Positions 16,451-24,233 of a DNA stretch of 32,894 nt are shown here, in pieces; within the stretch, counting starts at the first letter, position 1, and the number at the start of each line of letters is the position of its first letter. This stretch comes from Dehalococcoidia bacterium (GTDB lineage: Bacteria > Chloroflexota > Dehalococcoidia > DSTF01 > JACRBR01), in contig JAKFYB010000032.1 of assembly GCA_021731085.1 (NCBI GenBank), forward strand, positions 1 to 32,894, given 5' to 3'. Position numbers and translations under genes: made by a program. The notes under the pieces were generated by a model, which was not told the origin of the DNA, searched no databases, and saw only the letters and a list, made by a program, of their open reading frames with translations.

Positions 16451-17704
16451 ATGACGCTGGAAATTCGACCCTACGCACCCGAAGAGAAGGACGCGTTTAA
16501 TCGCGTTCCATCCATCGTCTTCGGCAACTACACCGGGCGCTCCTACAGCGAGACCCCGGAGGCCGAGCGCGGCCCCGACATGATCCCTCCCGAGATCTCG
16601 CTCTGCGCGTTCGAGGACGGCACGCTGGCCAGCACGTACGCTGCGTACCCGTTCACGATGCGGCTCAACGGCGCGAAGGCTCCCGTCGCCGGCGTCACGT
16701 GCGTTGGCACGCTGCCGCAGTTCCGCCGCCGCGGCCACCTACGCAAGATCATGGAGACGGACTTCAAGCGCCGCTATGAACAACAGATGCAGCCGATCGC
16801 CGCGCTTCTCGCATCGATCGCCGCCATCTACCAGCGCTACGGCTACGCGATCTGCTCGTCGCGCTACGCCTACTCCATCGACCCGCGCGACATCAAGATC
16901 GTCCCGTCGATCGCACCCGCAACGGGCACCTGGCGCGAAGCGTCGAAGGACGAACTGCCGCTGCTCCAGTCGATGTACCGCCAGTACACAGCACCCCGCA
17001 ACGGTTACTTCCACCGCTCGATGCCCGTCGTCTGGGATGCCGGCGTGCTCGGCACCGTGAACGCCGGCGGCGGCGACGGCTTCGGCCCGAGCCTCCTCGC
17101 CGTGTACGAAGAGAACGGCGCACCGCGGGCCTACGTCGCGTATGCCGCGAAGAACTTCGGGCAACACGAAGACAACGCAGGCCCCGGACAGCGCGTAATG
17201 ATCCGCGACTACGTCTGGCACAAGCCGTCGGCATATCGCGCGATCTGGGATTACATGAAGAACTTCGATCTCGCCAAGCGCATCATGGTCGAGAAGGCGC
17301 CGACCGACGACCCCGCCTTCGACATCATGCTCGACCCGCGCGAGTTGCACCCCACGCGCCACGACTGGCTCCTCGGCCGCATCATCGACGTCGAGCGCGC
17401 GCTGCCGCTTCGACCCTACGGCGAAGGCCGCGTCGTCTTCGACCTCACCGACGAGATGTGCCCCTGGAACGCCGACCGCTGGGCGCTCGAGTCCGGCCCG
17501 GAAGGCGCGCTCATCACGCGCACGAAAGAAACTCCGACGCTGGCGTTGGATGTGTCGTCGCTGGCGCAGTTGGTTTTTGGCCAAACATCGCCGACGCAGG
17601 CAACGCGCATAGGCCGCGCCGAAGCGACGCCGGACACGGACCTCGCGCTGTGGGACACGATCTTCAAAACCGCCTACGCCCCCTTCTGCCCCGACGGGTT
17701 CTAA
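16451..17704 (+). CDS. GNAT acetyltransferase of the Eis family
   Basis: A 417-residue protein with the three-part Eis layout. The N-terminal GNAT domain has GVTCVGTLPQFRRRGHLRKIM (acetyl-CoA binding, RRRGHLR at about residues 92-98). A second GNAT-like domain follows (roughly residues 150-290). The C-terminal sterol-carrier-like domain starts near LPLRPYGEGRVVFDLTDEMCPWNADRW and ends in Phe (CPDGF); in Eis proteins the terminal carboxylate acts as general base. These hexameric enzymes acetylate amines, including aminoglycosides, at several positions; the natural substrate here is unknown. There is no Shine-Dalgarno, and TAAACT lies 9 nt before the ATG, suggesting a leaderless mRNA. Confidence 0.92.
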   Translation: MTLEIRPYAPEEKDAFNRVPSIVFGNYTGRSYSETPEAERGPDMIPPEISLCAFEDGTLASTYAAYPFTMRLNGAKAPVAGVTCVGTLPQFRRRGHLRKIMETDFKRRYEQQMQPIAALLASIAAIYQRYGYAICSSRYAYSIDPRDIKIVPSIAPATGTWREASKDELPLLQSMYRQYTAPRNGYFHRSMPVVWDAGVLGTVNAGGGDGFGPSLLAVYEENGAPRAYVAYAAKNFGQHEDNAGPGQRVMIRDYVWHKPSAYRAIWDYMKNFDLAKRIMVEKAPTDDPAFDIMLDPRELHPTRHDWLLGRIIDVERALPLRPYGEGRVVFDLTDEMCPWNADRWALESGPEGALITRTKETPTLALDVSSLAQLVFGQTSPTQATRIGRAEATPDTDLALWDTIFKTAYAPFCPDGF

Positions 17705-17807
17705 GAGAACACTGGCCCTCGACGCCGAATGTAATGATGCCCCTCCGTTTTGAGTCTCCAGTGATGCGCGCTATGTCCGCCTCAACGTCCTCGGTTACGA
17801 GGCCGAT

Positions 17808-18200
17808 TTGAAAGGTTGGCCTCCTGACGACTGGTTGATGATCGAGCTTGATGCGTCCGACGGTCACGAGAGTTGGCATCGAGAGAGTTCGGCGCTTGAA
17901 GTCGCCGACGTCGGACGACTCGCAACATTCCTTCGCGATGCTGCAGAAGGCAAGGAGCTTCCCCGCTGGAGCTGGGGCGCTACAGAATCCGATATTGAGC
18001 TAGCGATCGAGTCTGGCACGCCGACTGGACAGCAGGTGGTGACAGTTCGACTCAATTGTCACTTTCATCGCAACTACGTCGGCGAGCCGTGCTTTCGAGA
18101 TTGGCTTGAACTGCCCTCTGCTCTTTCGAACAAGGACTTGATGCGACTCGCCGCCGACGCTGACGAGATAGTGTCCCGCTTCCCCGAACGTAGGCGCTAG
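17808..18200 (+). CDS. Small hypothetical protein with an apparently frameshifted N-terminus
   Basis: The open frame from TTG 17808 gives 130 residues (LKGWPPDDWLMIELDASDGHESWH...). The frame is open further upstream to a stop at 17751 and reads SSDARYVRLNVLGYEAD before the TTG, with no ATG or GTG available. One frame over, ATG 17734 or 17737 reads MPLRFESP and then runs into a stop. Joining the two with a -1 shift near 17758-17761 gives MPLRFESPSDARYVRLNVLG, a plausible intact start. The layout (short beta strands, WLMIELDASD, Trp-rich middle, C-terminal helix ending RFPERRR) recalls small proteins of the WapI-immunity/DUF type, but I do not firmly recognise it. It is a sequencing error, a recent mutation or a true frameshift. 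Confidence 0.6.
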   Translation: MKGWPPDDWLMIELDASDGHESWHRESSALEVADVGRLATFLRDAAEGKELPRWSWGATESDIELAIESGTPTGQQVVTVRLNCHFHRNYVGEPCFRDWLELPSALSNKDLMRLAADADEIVSRFPERRR

Positions 18201-18247
18201 CTCTGAGATGTCTTCGGTGTCGACGCGCGTCGAAGCAAGCTCAGCAG

Positions 18248-18287
18248 CTCTGCGCTCCTCTGCGGATTTCTGCGCCGCTGCGTTGAA
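18248..18287 (-). repeat. Family F text repeat (CGCAGAGG type)
   Basis: The minus strand reads TTCAACGCAGCGGCGCAGAA then ATCCGCAGAGGAGCGCAGAG: four imperfect iterations of a CGCAGA(G/A)-like unit of about 9-12 nt. It lies in the 111-nt gap between convergent genes. Only one clear copy is in the window, so calling it dispersed rests on general resemblance to intergenic repeats of other genomes. Confidence 0.4.
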
Positions 18288-18311
18288 GAGATTTAGCACT
18301 AGTCGCAAGCA

Positions 18312-19157
18312 CTACCCGTGCGACAGGCCCCATCGGTTAGCAACCCACGACTCCAGCGGCCCGAAGATCAGCCGGTCGAACAGCAATCCGATCGCCACGA
18401 TGACACCCATCACGGCGATCACCAGCGCCATGTTGTTCAGGTCGCGTCCGATCTGCAGCAGGTAGCCCAGTCCGCCGCTGACGAACAGCAGCTCGCCCGC
18501 CATCAGCGACCGCCACGAAAACGACCACCCCAGCTTCAGTCCCTGCGCCATCGACGGCAGCATTCCCGGCAGCGTCACGTAGCGCACCGTCTGCCAGCGG
18601 CTCGCGCCGAACACCTGCGCCGCTCGTCGTTGCAGCTTCGGTATGTTCCGGACACCGTCGCGCGCCGAGATCGCGATCGCGAACACAGATCCCATCAGCA
18701 CGACGAAGATGATCGCCTTCTCGCTCAGCCCGAACCAGAGGATTGCGAGCGGCAGCCACGTGATGCTTGGCAGCGACTGCATGCCAAGCACCAGTGTGCC
18801 CAGCGTCTGGTCCACCCACTTCATCGTCCCGCAGGCTACGCCCATGATCATCCCGACGACGAAGGCCAGCGTGAATCCGATCGCCAGGCGCTCCATCGTC
18901 GCCCTGATCGACTTCCACAACAGGTCGTTCTCCGTCGTCTGCTTCAGCTCTTCCCACACCTCCGACGGCGACGGGAACAGGTACGGCGACCAGATCTCCG
19001 CCCGGTACAGCATCTCCCAGATCAGCAGCAGCCCCAAATAGAACACGGCCACGCGGAAGATCAGCCACGGGTTGATCTTCTCGGCGAGCCCACCAAGGCG
19101 CGCGAAGAACCGATCGCCGGAGGACTCGCGGCTCGGCGCAATGATCTCAGATGACAT
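18312..19157 (-). CDS. Sulfonate/taurine/nitrate-type ABC transporter permease (SsuC/TauC/NrtB family)
   Basis: A 281-residue inner-membrane protein with about six helices. The start is ATG 19157 (MSSEIIAPSRESS), which overlaps the ATPase gene by 11 nt; the longer ATG at 19274 would lie inside the ATPase coding sequence. It has LFPSPSEVWEELKQ at the periplasmic side, typical of SsuC/TauC. The EAA loop is RRAAQVFGASRWQTVRYVTLPGMLPSMAQGLKLGWSFSW, which contacts the ATPase, followed by GGLGYLLQIGRDLNN. It is the last gene of the minus-strand operon that starts with the YezD-like gene. Substrate class comes from family resemblance; nitrate, cyanate, taurine and other sulfonates are all possible. 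Confidence 0.9.
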   Translation of the reverse strand: MSSEIIAPSRESSGDRFFARLGGLAEKINPWLIFRVAVFYLGLLLIWEMLYRAEIWSPYLFPSPSEVWEELKQTTENDLLWKSIRATMERLAIGFTLAFVVGMIMGVACGTMKWVDQTLGTLVLGMQSLPSITWLPLAILWFGLSEKAIIFVVLMGSVFAIAISARDGVRNIPKLQRRAAQVFGASRWQTVRYVTLPGMLPSMAQGLKLGWSFSWRSLMAGELLFVSGGLGYLLQIGRDLNNMALVIAVMGVIVAIGLLFDRLIFGPLESWVANRWGLSHG

Positions 19158-20097
19158 AGCCACCTTCCGGCTTCGATACGGCGTACTCGTCGTGCTGCAA
19201 CTGCTTCCGGATCTCCGCCGCAAAGTCCACGACGGCATGCGTGTCAGGATCGCGCGGCCGCTGGAGCGGGACATTGATCTCGGCCTTGATGCGGCCGGGG
19301 CCCGGCGTCATCACCAGCACGCGGTCCGAGAGCAGCGCCGCCTCGCGCACGTTGTGCGTGATGAACAGGATCGTCGCGCCCGTCCGCAGCCAGATGTCCT
19401 GCAGTTCCGCCTGCAGCACGTCGCGCGTCTGCGCATCGAGCGCGGCGAACGGCTCGTCCATGAGCAGCATCCGCGGCTCTACGGCCAGCGCCCGCGCGAG
19501 CTGTACGCGCTGCTTCATGCCGCCCGACAGCTCGTGCACGAACGCCTTGTCGAACTTCGTGAGATTGACCAGCTCCAGGTAGCGGTCGGCCACCTTGCGG
19601 CGCTCCTTGCCGCGAATGCCCTTCATCTTCAGCCCGAACTCGACGTTCGCGCGAACGTTGAGCCACGGATACAGTGCCGCGTCCTGGAACACGACGACCC
19701 GCTCGGCGCTCGAACCCTTCAGCGGCTTTCCGTCAAACGTGATCGTGCCCGATGTCGCCTTGTCGAGCCCCGCCACGATGTTCAACAGCGTCGACTTCCC
19801 GCACCCCGATGGGCCGACGACGCAGACAAACTCCCCCGCCCGGATCTCCACATCGATGTCGTCGATCGCGGTCGTGTCATGGCGGCTCGTGACAAACCGC
19901 TTCGTCACGCCCTTCAGCGACAACAGCGGCGCGGCGGCGGCAGCGGCGACGGTGTCTCGCACAGGGGCGACGTTCGCCGCTTCGTCCGCGGGCGGAGGCG
20001 CGGTCTCAAGATCATCGCCGGCGCCGGCCGCCAGACTCCCGTTCACCGCACCAGCAGATCCAGAAGCCCGACGACCGACGACCGACGACCAGTTCAC
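19147..20097 (-). CDS. Sulfonate/taurine/nitrate-type ABC transporter ATP-binding protein (SsuB/TauB family)
   Basis: A 316-residue ATPase of the import complex. Walker A is GPSGCGKST (residues 95-103), Q137 the Q-loop, LSGGMKQR (189-196) the signature, LLMDEP (210-215) Walker B, and H247 the switch His. The D-loop FAALDAQTRDVLQAELQDIW is typical of SsuB/TauB/NrtD. The GTG start shares one base with the stop of the binding-protein gene (TAGTG). Residues 1-57 are a low-complexity extension not found in the family. Its beginning is encoded by a 7-bp tandem repeat, GACGACC three times on the plus strand at 20070-20090; copy-number change there would shift the frame. A start further in is possible, but no Met occurs before the domain. 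Confidence 0.92.
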   Translation of the reverse strand: MNWSSVVGRRASGSAGAVNGSLAAGAGDDLETAPPPADEAANVAPVRDTVAAAAAAPLLSLKGVTKRFVTSRHDTTAIDDIDVEIRAGEFVCVVGPSGCGKSTLLNIVAGLDKATSGTITFDGKPLKGSSAERVVVFQDAALYPWLNVRANVEFGLKMKGIRGKERRKVADRYLELVNLTKFDKAFVHELSGGMKQRVQLARALAVEPRMLLMDEPFAALDAQTRDVLQAELQDIWLRTGATILFITHNVREAALLSDRVLVMTPGPGRIKAEINVPLQRPRDPDTHAVVDFAAEIRKQLQHDEYAVSKPEGGYVI

Positions 20098-21200
20098 TAG
20101 CTCGTTACCTCCGGGAGCCCAAGCTCACGCAAGATCGCGTTGAGCGGCTCCAGCACGTAGATCGTCGACAGGTCAGGGTTCTCGTCGAGGAAGCCGATCT
20201 CGGCCGCGTCTTCCGCGGACTTGTAGAGACTCGACGCCACGGGGTCGTCGGTGATCTCGATGTTCTCCCACGCTGCGTCAATCACCGCCTGCGCCAGCGG
20301 CTTCGACGTGATCTCCTCGATGCTCGCGTTCACGAGCGTCTTCGCTTCGACGGGGTTGGCATTGATCCACTCCGTGGTCTCGACGTGCGCGCGCAGCAGA
20401 TCCTCGACGACGTCCGGGTGTTCCTCGAGAAACTCGGTGCGCACAATGAGGTGCGTGGTCACGAACTTACCGTCCGGCCAGAGGTCTGCCTCATTGAGGA
20501 ACTCGACTCCACCGGCTTCCTGCTCAAGGCGTGTTGCCCACGGCTCCGGCGACCATGCGCCGTCGATCTCGCCGTTCTGGAAGAGTGTCAATTGATCCGC
20601 GTTCGCCGTCGGCAGCACCTGTACGTTGCCGCCCTGCTCGACCGCGTTCAGCCCGTTCTCGCCGAGCCAGGCCCGGAGCGCGACGTCCTGCGTGTTGCCG
20701 AGCTGCGGCGACGCGATCTTCTTGTTGGCAAAATCCGCGGCTGTCGTGATGTTCGCTTCGGGCCGGACGATGAGGCGCGCACCGCCCGACGTCGCGCCGG
20801 CGATGATGCGGATGGCTTCGCCGTCCGACTGCACGAAGCCGTTGATCGCCGGGTTCGGGCCGATGTAGCTCGCGTCCAGCTCTCCGGCGAAGATCGCCGT
20901 GATCACGTCTGGCCCCGCGTTGAACGTCTGGGTCTCCAACGTCACGTTGTCACCCAGGTTCTCCTCGTATGTCCCGCGCGCCAGACCGACCTGCGGCTGT
21001 GCGTGGGTGACGTTCGCGAAGTAACCAAGCCGCAGCGTCACCGGCTCGGTCGATGCGGGCTCCGTCGCGCCGCCGGCCGTCGCCTCGTTCGTCGCTCCCG
21101 ACGTTACATCACCGCCGTCATCCCCGTCGTCATCGTCTCCACAAGCCACCGCCGCGAATACCAACACGGTCGATAGCAACAACAATCCGAAACGCTTCAC
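20097..21200 (-). CDS. Sulfonate/taurine/nitrate-type ABC transporter substrate-binding lipoprotein (SsuA/TauA/NMT1 family)
   Basis: A 367-residue lipid-anchored receptor. The GTG at 21200 is chosen as start because GGAGG (21210-21214) is 9 nt upstream and the product begins with a clean lipoprotein signal: VKRFGLLLLSTVLVFAAVAC, then an acidic linker of Gly and Asp. The binding domain starts VTLRLGYFANVTHAQPQVGLARG and contains AGPDVITAIFAGELDASYIGPNPAINGF, IASPQLGNTQDVALRAWL and GAWSPEPWATRL, all characteristic of the SsuA/TauA periplasmic-binding group. The long in-frame extension to 21293 has no signal-like feature. Ligand not determinable; the YezD-like gene upstream points to sulfur. Confidence 0.9.
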   Translation of the reverse strand: MKRFGLLLLSTVLVFAAVACGDDDDGDDGGDVTSGATNEATAGGATEPASTEPVTLRLGYFANVTHAQPQVGLARGTYEENLGDNVTLETQTFNAGPDVITAIFAGELDASYIGPNPAINGFVQSDGEAIRIIAGATSGGARLIVRPEANITTAADFANKKIASPQLGNTQDVALRAWLGENGLNAVEQGGNVQVLPTANADQLTLFQNGEIDGAWSPEPWATRLEQEAGGVEFLNEADLWPDGKFVTTHLIVRTEFLEEHPDVVEDLLRAHVETTEWINANPVEAKTLVNASIEEITSKPLAQAVIDAAWENIEITDDPVASSLYKSAEDAAEIGFLDENPDLSTIYVLEPLNAILRELGLPEVTS

Positions 21201-21296
21201 GTTCTTTTTCCTCCAACTTTGGCATCTTCCATCGCCGATACCCCCGCTCACCGGGGGGCGCGACAGCGCCGCCGGCCAGGTGACCGGGAGCAAAGC

Positions 21297-21326
21297 AAAA
21301 GGCCCCGCACTGTTCGTGCGAGGCCT
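21297..21326 (-). terminator. Rho-independent terminator or attenuator between the YezD-like and binding-protein genes
   Basis: On the minus strand AGGCCTCGCAC, loop GAACA, GTGCGGGGCCT followed by TTTT. The stem has 10 pairs and one mismatch. It lies 40 nt after the YezD-like stop and 97 nt before the binding-protein start, so it would reduce or control transcription into the ABC genes. Downstream, on the same leader, are further hairpins GGCGC/GCGCC and CCCCC/GGGGG (21241-21270). Confidence 0.7.
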
Positions 21327-21365
21327 CCAGTCGTCTGGTCAGCCGCATGTGCGCTGGGACGCGTT

Positions 21366-21533
21366 TCAGCGATCAAGGCGCTTCTTCTCCACGGTTTCGA
21401 TCTGGACAGCGCGACCGTCCTGGATCACGACCTGCACCGACCCGTGCCGAACAGCCCGCAACCCGCGAAGAACCTCCGCCAGCACGCGCTGCTCCAAGCC
21501 AGTGACCTCTCCCGCAGCCATTCCAGAGCTCAT
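21366..21533 (-). CDS. YezD-like (DUF2292) small protein
   Basis: A 55-residue gene, too short to be caught by usual length limits. The product starts MSSGMAAGEVTGLEQRVLAE. It contains LRGLRAVRHGSVQVVIQDG followed by RAVQIETVEKKRLDR, matching the YezD pattern: helix, then IxxGSVxVxVQDGxVVQIExxEKxRL. The family is often found beside sulfate, sulfonate or cysteine genes; its biochemical role is unknown to me. It is the first gene of a minus-strand unit, preceded by a near-consensus promoter and an operator-like dyad, and followed by a terminator hairpin and the ABC transporter genes. A second in-frame Met is residue 5. Confidence 0.85.
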   Translation of the reverse strand: MSSGMAAGEVTGLEQRVLAEVLRGLRAVRHGSVQVVIQDGRAVQIETVEKKRLDR

Positions 21534-21540
21534 AGTTGAT

Positions 21541-21562
21541 AATACCTACTGATTTAGTCAGG
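21541..21562 (-). promoter_or_regulatory. Operator-like dyad in front of the YezD-like/ABC operon
   Basis: Plus strand AATACCTACTGATTTAGTCA followed by GG(ATT). Half sites AATACCTACT and AGTCAGGATT are inverted around GATTT with one displaced base per half (ACT/AGT, CCT/AGG and AAT/ATT pairs). It lies directly downstream of the -10 box and covers the expected start site, where a bound repressor would block initiation. It resembles the sites of Rrf2-family sulfur regulators (CymR/IscR-like), but the regulator is not identified. Confidence 0.55.
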
Positions 21563-21591
21563 ATTTTACAGAGCTGTTTGCTGCCTGTCAA
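21563..21591 (-). promoter_or_regulatory. Near-consensus sigma70 promoter of the YezD-like/ABC operon
   Basis: On the minus strand TTGACA (21591-21586), exactly 17 nt spacer, TAAAAT (21568-21563). This is the best promoter match in the window. The expected start is near 21556, about 23 nt before the YezD-like ATG. Confidence 0.8.
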
Positions 21592-21636
21592 CCCCTGAGA
21601 TCCAGCTTCGAAGAACTCGTCAATCAGTCCACAGCC

Positions 21637-21666
21637 TTGACCGCTACCTCGCAAGCACCGTAGCCT
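21637..21666 (+). promoter_or_regulatory. Promoter shared by design with the second secreted-protein gene (beta-helix gene copy)
   Basis: TTGACC (21637-21642), 18-nt spacer, TAGCCT (21661-21666). The last 13 nt of the spacer, CTCGCAAGCACCG, and both hexamers recur identically at 28156-28185 in front of the second large gene. Conservation between paralogous genes supports function. Confidence 0.6.
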
Positions 21667-21696
21667 GCCTCCAACCCCGCCAGTCAGGAACATCAC

Positions 21697-24180
21697 GTGC
21701 GACGCATCCTCACCGTCTGCGCCCTCGCGCTCGTCGCCGCCTCCCTCACCCTGTATCACTTCGCGCCATCCTCAGCCGCGACAACCATCAAGGTCCCCGC
21801 CGACTACCCGACGATCCAAAGCGCGATTAACGCGGCAGCCGACGGCGACACTGTGCTGGTTGCCCCTGGTACGTACTTGGAGAACCTCGACTTTGGTGGC
21901 AAGGCCATTGACGTTGTCGGTGCCGGCGCCGCAAGTACGATCATCGACGGTCAGTCGCTCGATTCCGTGGTCAAGATGGGCACGCAGAATGGCTTCGCGG
22001 ACATCGAGGGTTTCACACTCCAGAATGGACTCGCGGAGTCGGGTGGCGGCGTATTCGTCCGCGCCGGTGCCGCTAGGATCGCCAAGAACGTGATTCGCGC
22101 AAACAGCGCGTGCTTCCTTGGTGGGGCGATTGGCACTTCTCTCGAAGCCTTTCAGCTCGTCGTGATTGAAGACAACCTGATCACCGACAACCGTCTGGAA
22201 GCATGCCCGGGCCAAGTGGGCGGCACTATCTTCGTACAGGCCTCGCGTCTGTCTCGGAATACGATTACGGGCAACGAGGGAGCTGTCGGAATCGCAGGGG
22301 GAACGGGCGTAGTCATCGAAAACAACTTCATCAGCACGAATGGCCCACAAGGCCTTTCGCTAGGGAGCACCGAGGCACTCGTTGTTCAGAACAGGATTCA
22401 AAGCTCGGGCGATGGAATCGTTCTGGGCAACGTGGCCGATGTCGATCTAGTGAACAACTCTGTGCAGAGTTCGTCCTTTGCGTTCGCCGACGCGGGAATC
22501 CTAAACAGAACTTTCCTCGCTAACAACATCTTCGTCACCACCGGGTCGGAAGCGGTAGTGTTCTGTTTTGACGCTGAGGTCTTCCCCGACGAGCGTGTGA
22601 TCCACGCCAACAATTTCTATCGAGCAACCACCGGACCGATCTTTGAGAACTGTCCAGACGTGATTGGGCAAGATCTCAACATCTCGGAAGACCCTGTGTT
22701 TGTTTCGGCGGTCGATTTCCACTTGCAACCGACGTCGCCTTCGATAGACGCGGGTAACAATTCGGTTGATGACGTTCCTCAGGCCGACCTTGAAGGCCTG
22801 GTCCGCATTGCCGACGGTAACGGCGACACCGGTGCGGTGGTTGATCAGGGCGCCTACGAGTTCGGCAGCACGATCGCGCCAACGCCAACGCAGACGCCGA
22901 CATTGCCTGACCTGCGGATAACATCGGTTGCCGTCGAGCTTGAATCCGGGAATTCATGCGGCTCGCCCGCTGACGCCTTTGGCGTGCGAGTCACCGTGAA
23001 GAATCAGGGGGATGCTCTAACCGGATCATTCGTTGTGAACGTCAATGGCGGTGAGCAGACGGTAGCTGGTGGATTGGCCGCCGGGCAGATGGCGCAACTT
23101 TGGTTTGGAGTCCTAGCACCGGATGACATCCAGGATGTCGCCGTGGACTCCACGTTTCTCGTCGCTGAATTCAACGAATTCAACAACACCCTCTCGCAGT
23201 TCGTGCCGGTCCCTGCCCAGCCGCCGACGTGCACATCAACTGCTACAACGACTCCATCTGCAACAGCAACACCCACGCGGACTCCTACAAGCAGCGCCAC
23301 TTCATCGGCTATAGTCGGCCCTGGGATCGCCAAAATCCCCGAAGGCAACGCCAACAACACCGACCTCAGCATCCCCGCAGCCAACCTCTGGATCTGCGAA
23401 GCGCCCGCCGCATGCGCAGGCCCCGGCGAGGGCGCCCTCCGCGTCGTCGAGCGCGCGTCCAACGTCGTCGAAGGCCTCGGTGCCTACGAATTTACCGTCG
23501 AGTACGACAACTTCGTCATCCAGTCCGTGAACCCGTGCGACCTCGTCTTCGGCCCCGGCGGCGCAGGCAGCGCACGTGGCCCCGTCGACGAACTCAACAC
23601 CTCCGCCATCAACCCCGACTGCGCGCCCGATCCCAACAATCTGACGAACGGCACCTGCGCGATGTCCCTCGTGCTCGAAAACCTCGTGCACTTCGGCTGC
23701 GTGTCATCAGGGCAGGCCGCAGGCCCGACCGGCAGCGTCGACCTCGCGTCGCTGCTGCTGATCCCGCACCCGGATCTCAACAACGATCTCTTCCCTGGCA
23801 ACAACAACGGCGTACCCACGGTGCTCAAGGACAACGGCTGCGAACTCGTCGACACGCTCGGCCACCCGGTGTCCGGCAGCATCAACGGCGGACTCACACC
23901 GTACTGCCGCGACCTCGCTGTCACCGTCCGCATCCTCGAAGGCGACCTAGATCTCGACTGCGATGTCGACCTCACCGACGCCCAGGCGATCGCTTCACGT
24001 TACGGCGCCTTCTTCGGCGGCCTCCTCTACAGCAAGTGGTACGACCTCGAGCCCCAGTTCCACGATCTCGACATCGACATCAAGGACGTCCAGAAAGTCT
24101 TCGGCCGCCAGGACTCCACCTGCCAGATCCCGATCCCCGCCCAACCACCACTTGGCCCCCCGACGACCTTCGGCGACTAG
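21697..24180 (+). CDS. Secreted beta-helix protein with CARDB-like, cohesin-like and dockerin-like domains
   Basis: An 827-residue exported protein starting at GTG 21697 (AGGA upstream). Residues 1-27 are a signal peptide (MRRILTVCALALVAASLTLYH, cleavage after SSAA). Residues about 28-395 form a right-handed parallel beta-helix: TIKVPADYPTIQSAINAAADGDTVLVAPGTYLENL, then repeated NxI/NNFIS/LVVQNRI turns. About 402-512 is CARDB-like (DLRITSVAVEL...VKNQGDAL...EFNEFNNTL). A Thr/Pro linker covers 512-540. About 541-747 is a Cys-rich cohesin-like domain (LGAYEFTVEYDNFVIQSVNPC). Residues 748-806 resemble a dockerin, with Ca loops DLDLDCDVDLTD and DLDIDIKD; a Pro-rich tail follows. No catalytic residues are evident; ligand or polysaccharide binding is possible. 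Codon use in the first 1.6 kb is less biased than in the last 0.85 kb. Confidence 0.85.
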   Translation: MRRILTVCALALVAASLTLYHFAPSSAATTIKVPADYPTIQSAINAAADGDTVLVAPGTYLENLDFGGKAIDVVGAGAASTIIDGQSLDSVVKMGTQNGFADIEGFTLQNGLAESGGGVFVRAGAARIAKNVIRANSACFLGGAIGTSLEAFQLVVIEDNLITDNRLEACPGQVGGTIFVQASRLSRNTITGNEGAVGIAGGTGVVIENNFISTNGPQGLSLGSTEALVVQNRIQSSGDGIVLGNVADVDLVNNSVQSSSFAFADAGILNRTFLANNIFVTTGSEAVVFCFDAEVFPDERVIHANNFYRATTGPIFENCPDVIGQDLNISEDPVFVSAVDFHLQPTSPSIDAGNNSVDDVPQADLEGLVRIADGNGDTGAVVDQGAYEFGSTIAPTPTQTPTLPDLRITSVAVELESGNSCGSPADAFGVRVTVKNQGDALTGSFVVNVNGGEQTVAGGLAAGQMAQLWFGVLAPDDIQDVAVDSTFLVAEFNEFNNTLSQFVPVPAQPPTCTSTATTTPSATATPTRTPTSSATSSAIVGPGIAKIPEGNANNTDLSIPAANLWICEAPAACAGPGEGALRVVERASNVVEGLGAYEFTVEYDNFVIQSVNPCDLVFGPGGAGSARGPVDELNTSAINPDCAPDPNNLTNGTCAMSLVLENLVHFGCVSSGQAAGPTGSVDLASLLLIPHPDLNNDLFPGNNNGVPTVLKDNGCELVDTLGHPVSGSINGGLTPYCRDLAVTVRILEGDLDLDCDVDLTDAQAIASRYGAFFGGLLYSKWYDLEPQFHDLDIDIKDVQKVFGRQDSTCQIPIPAQPPLGPPTTFGD

Positions 24181-24233
24181 CACACCTCAGACCCTCAATT
24201 CCCTCTAAGAGTCCGCAGCTCTGCCCGCCAACC

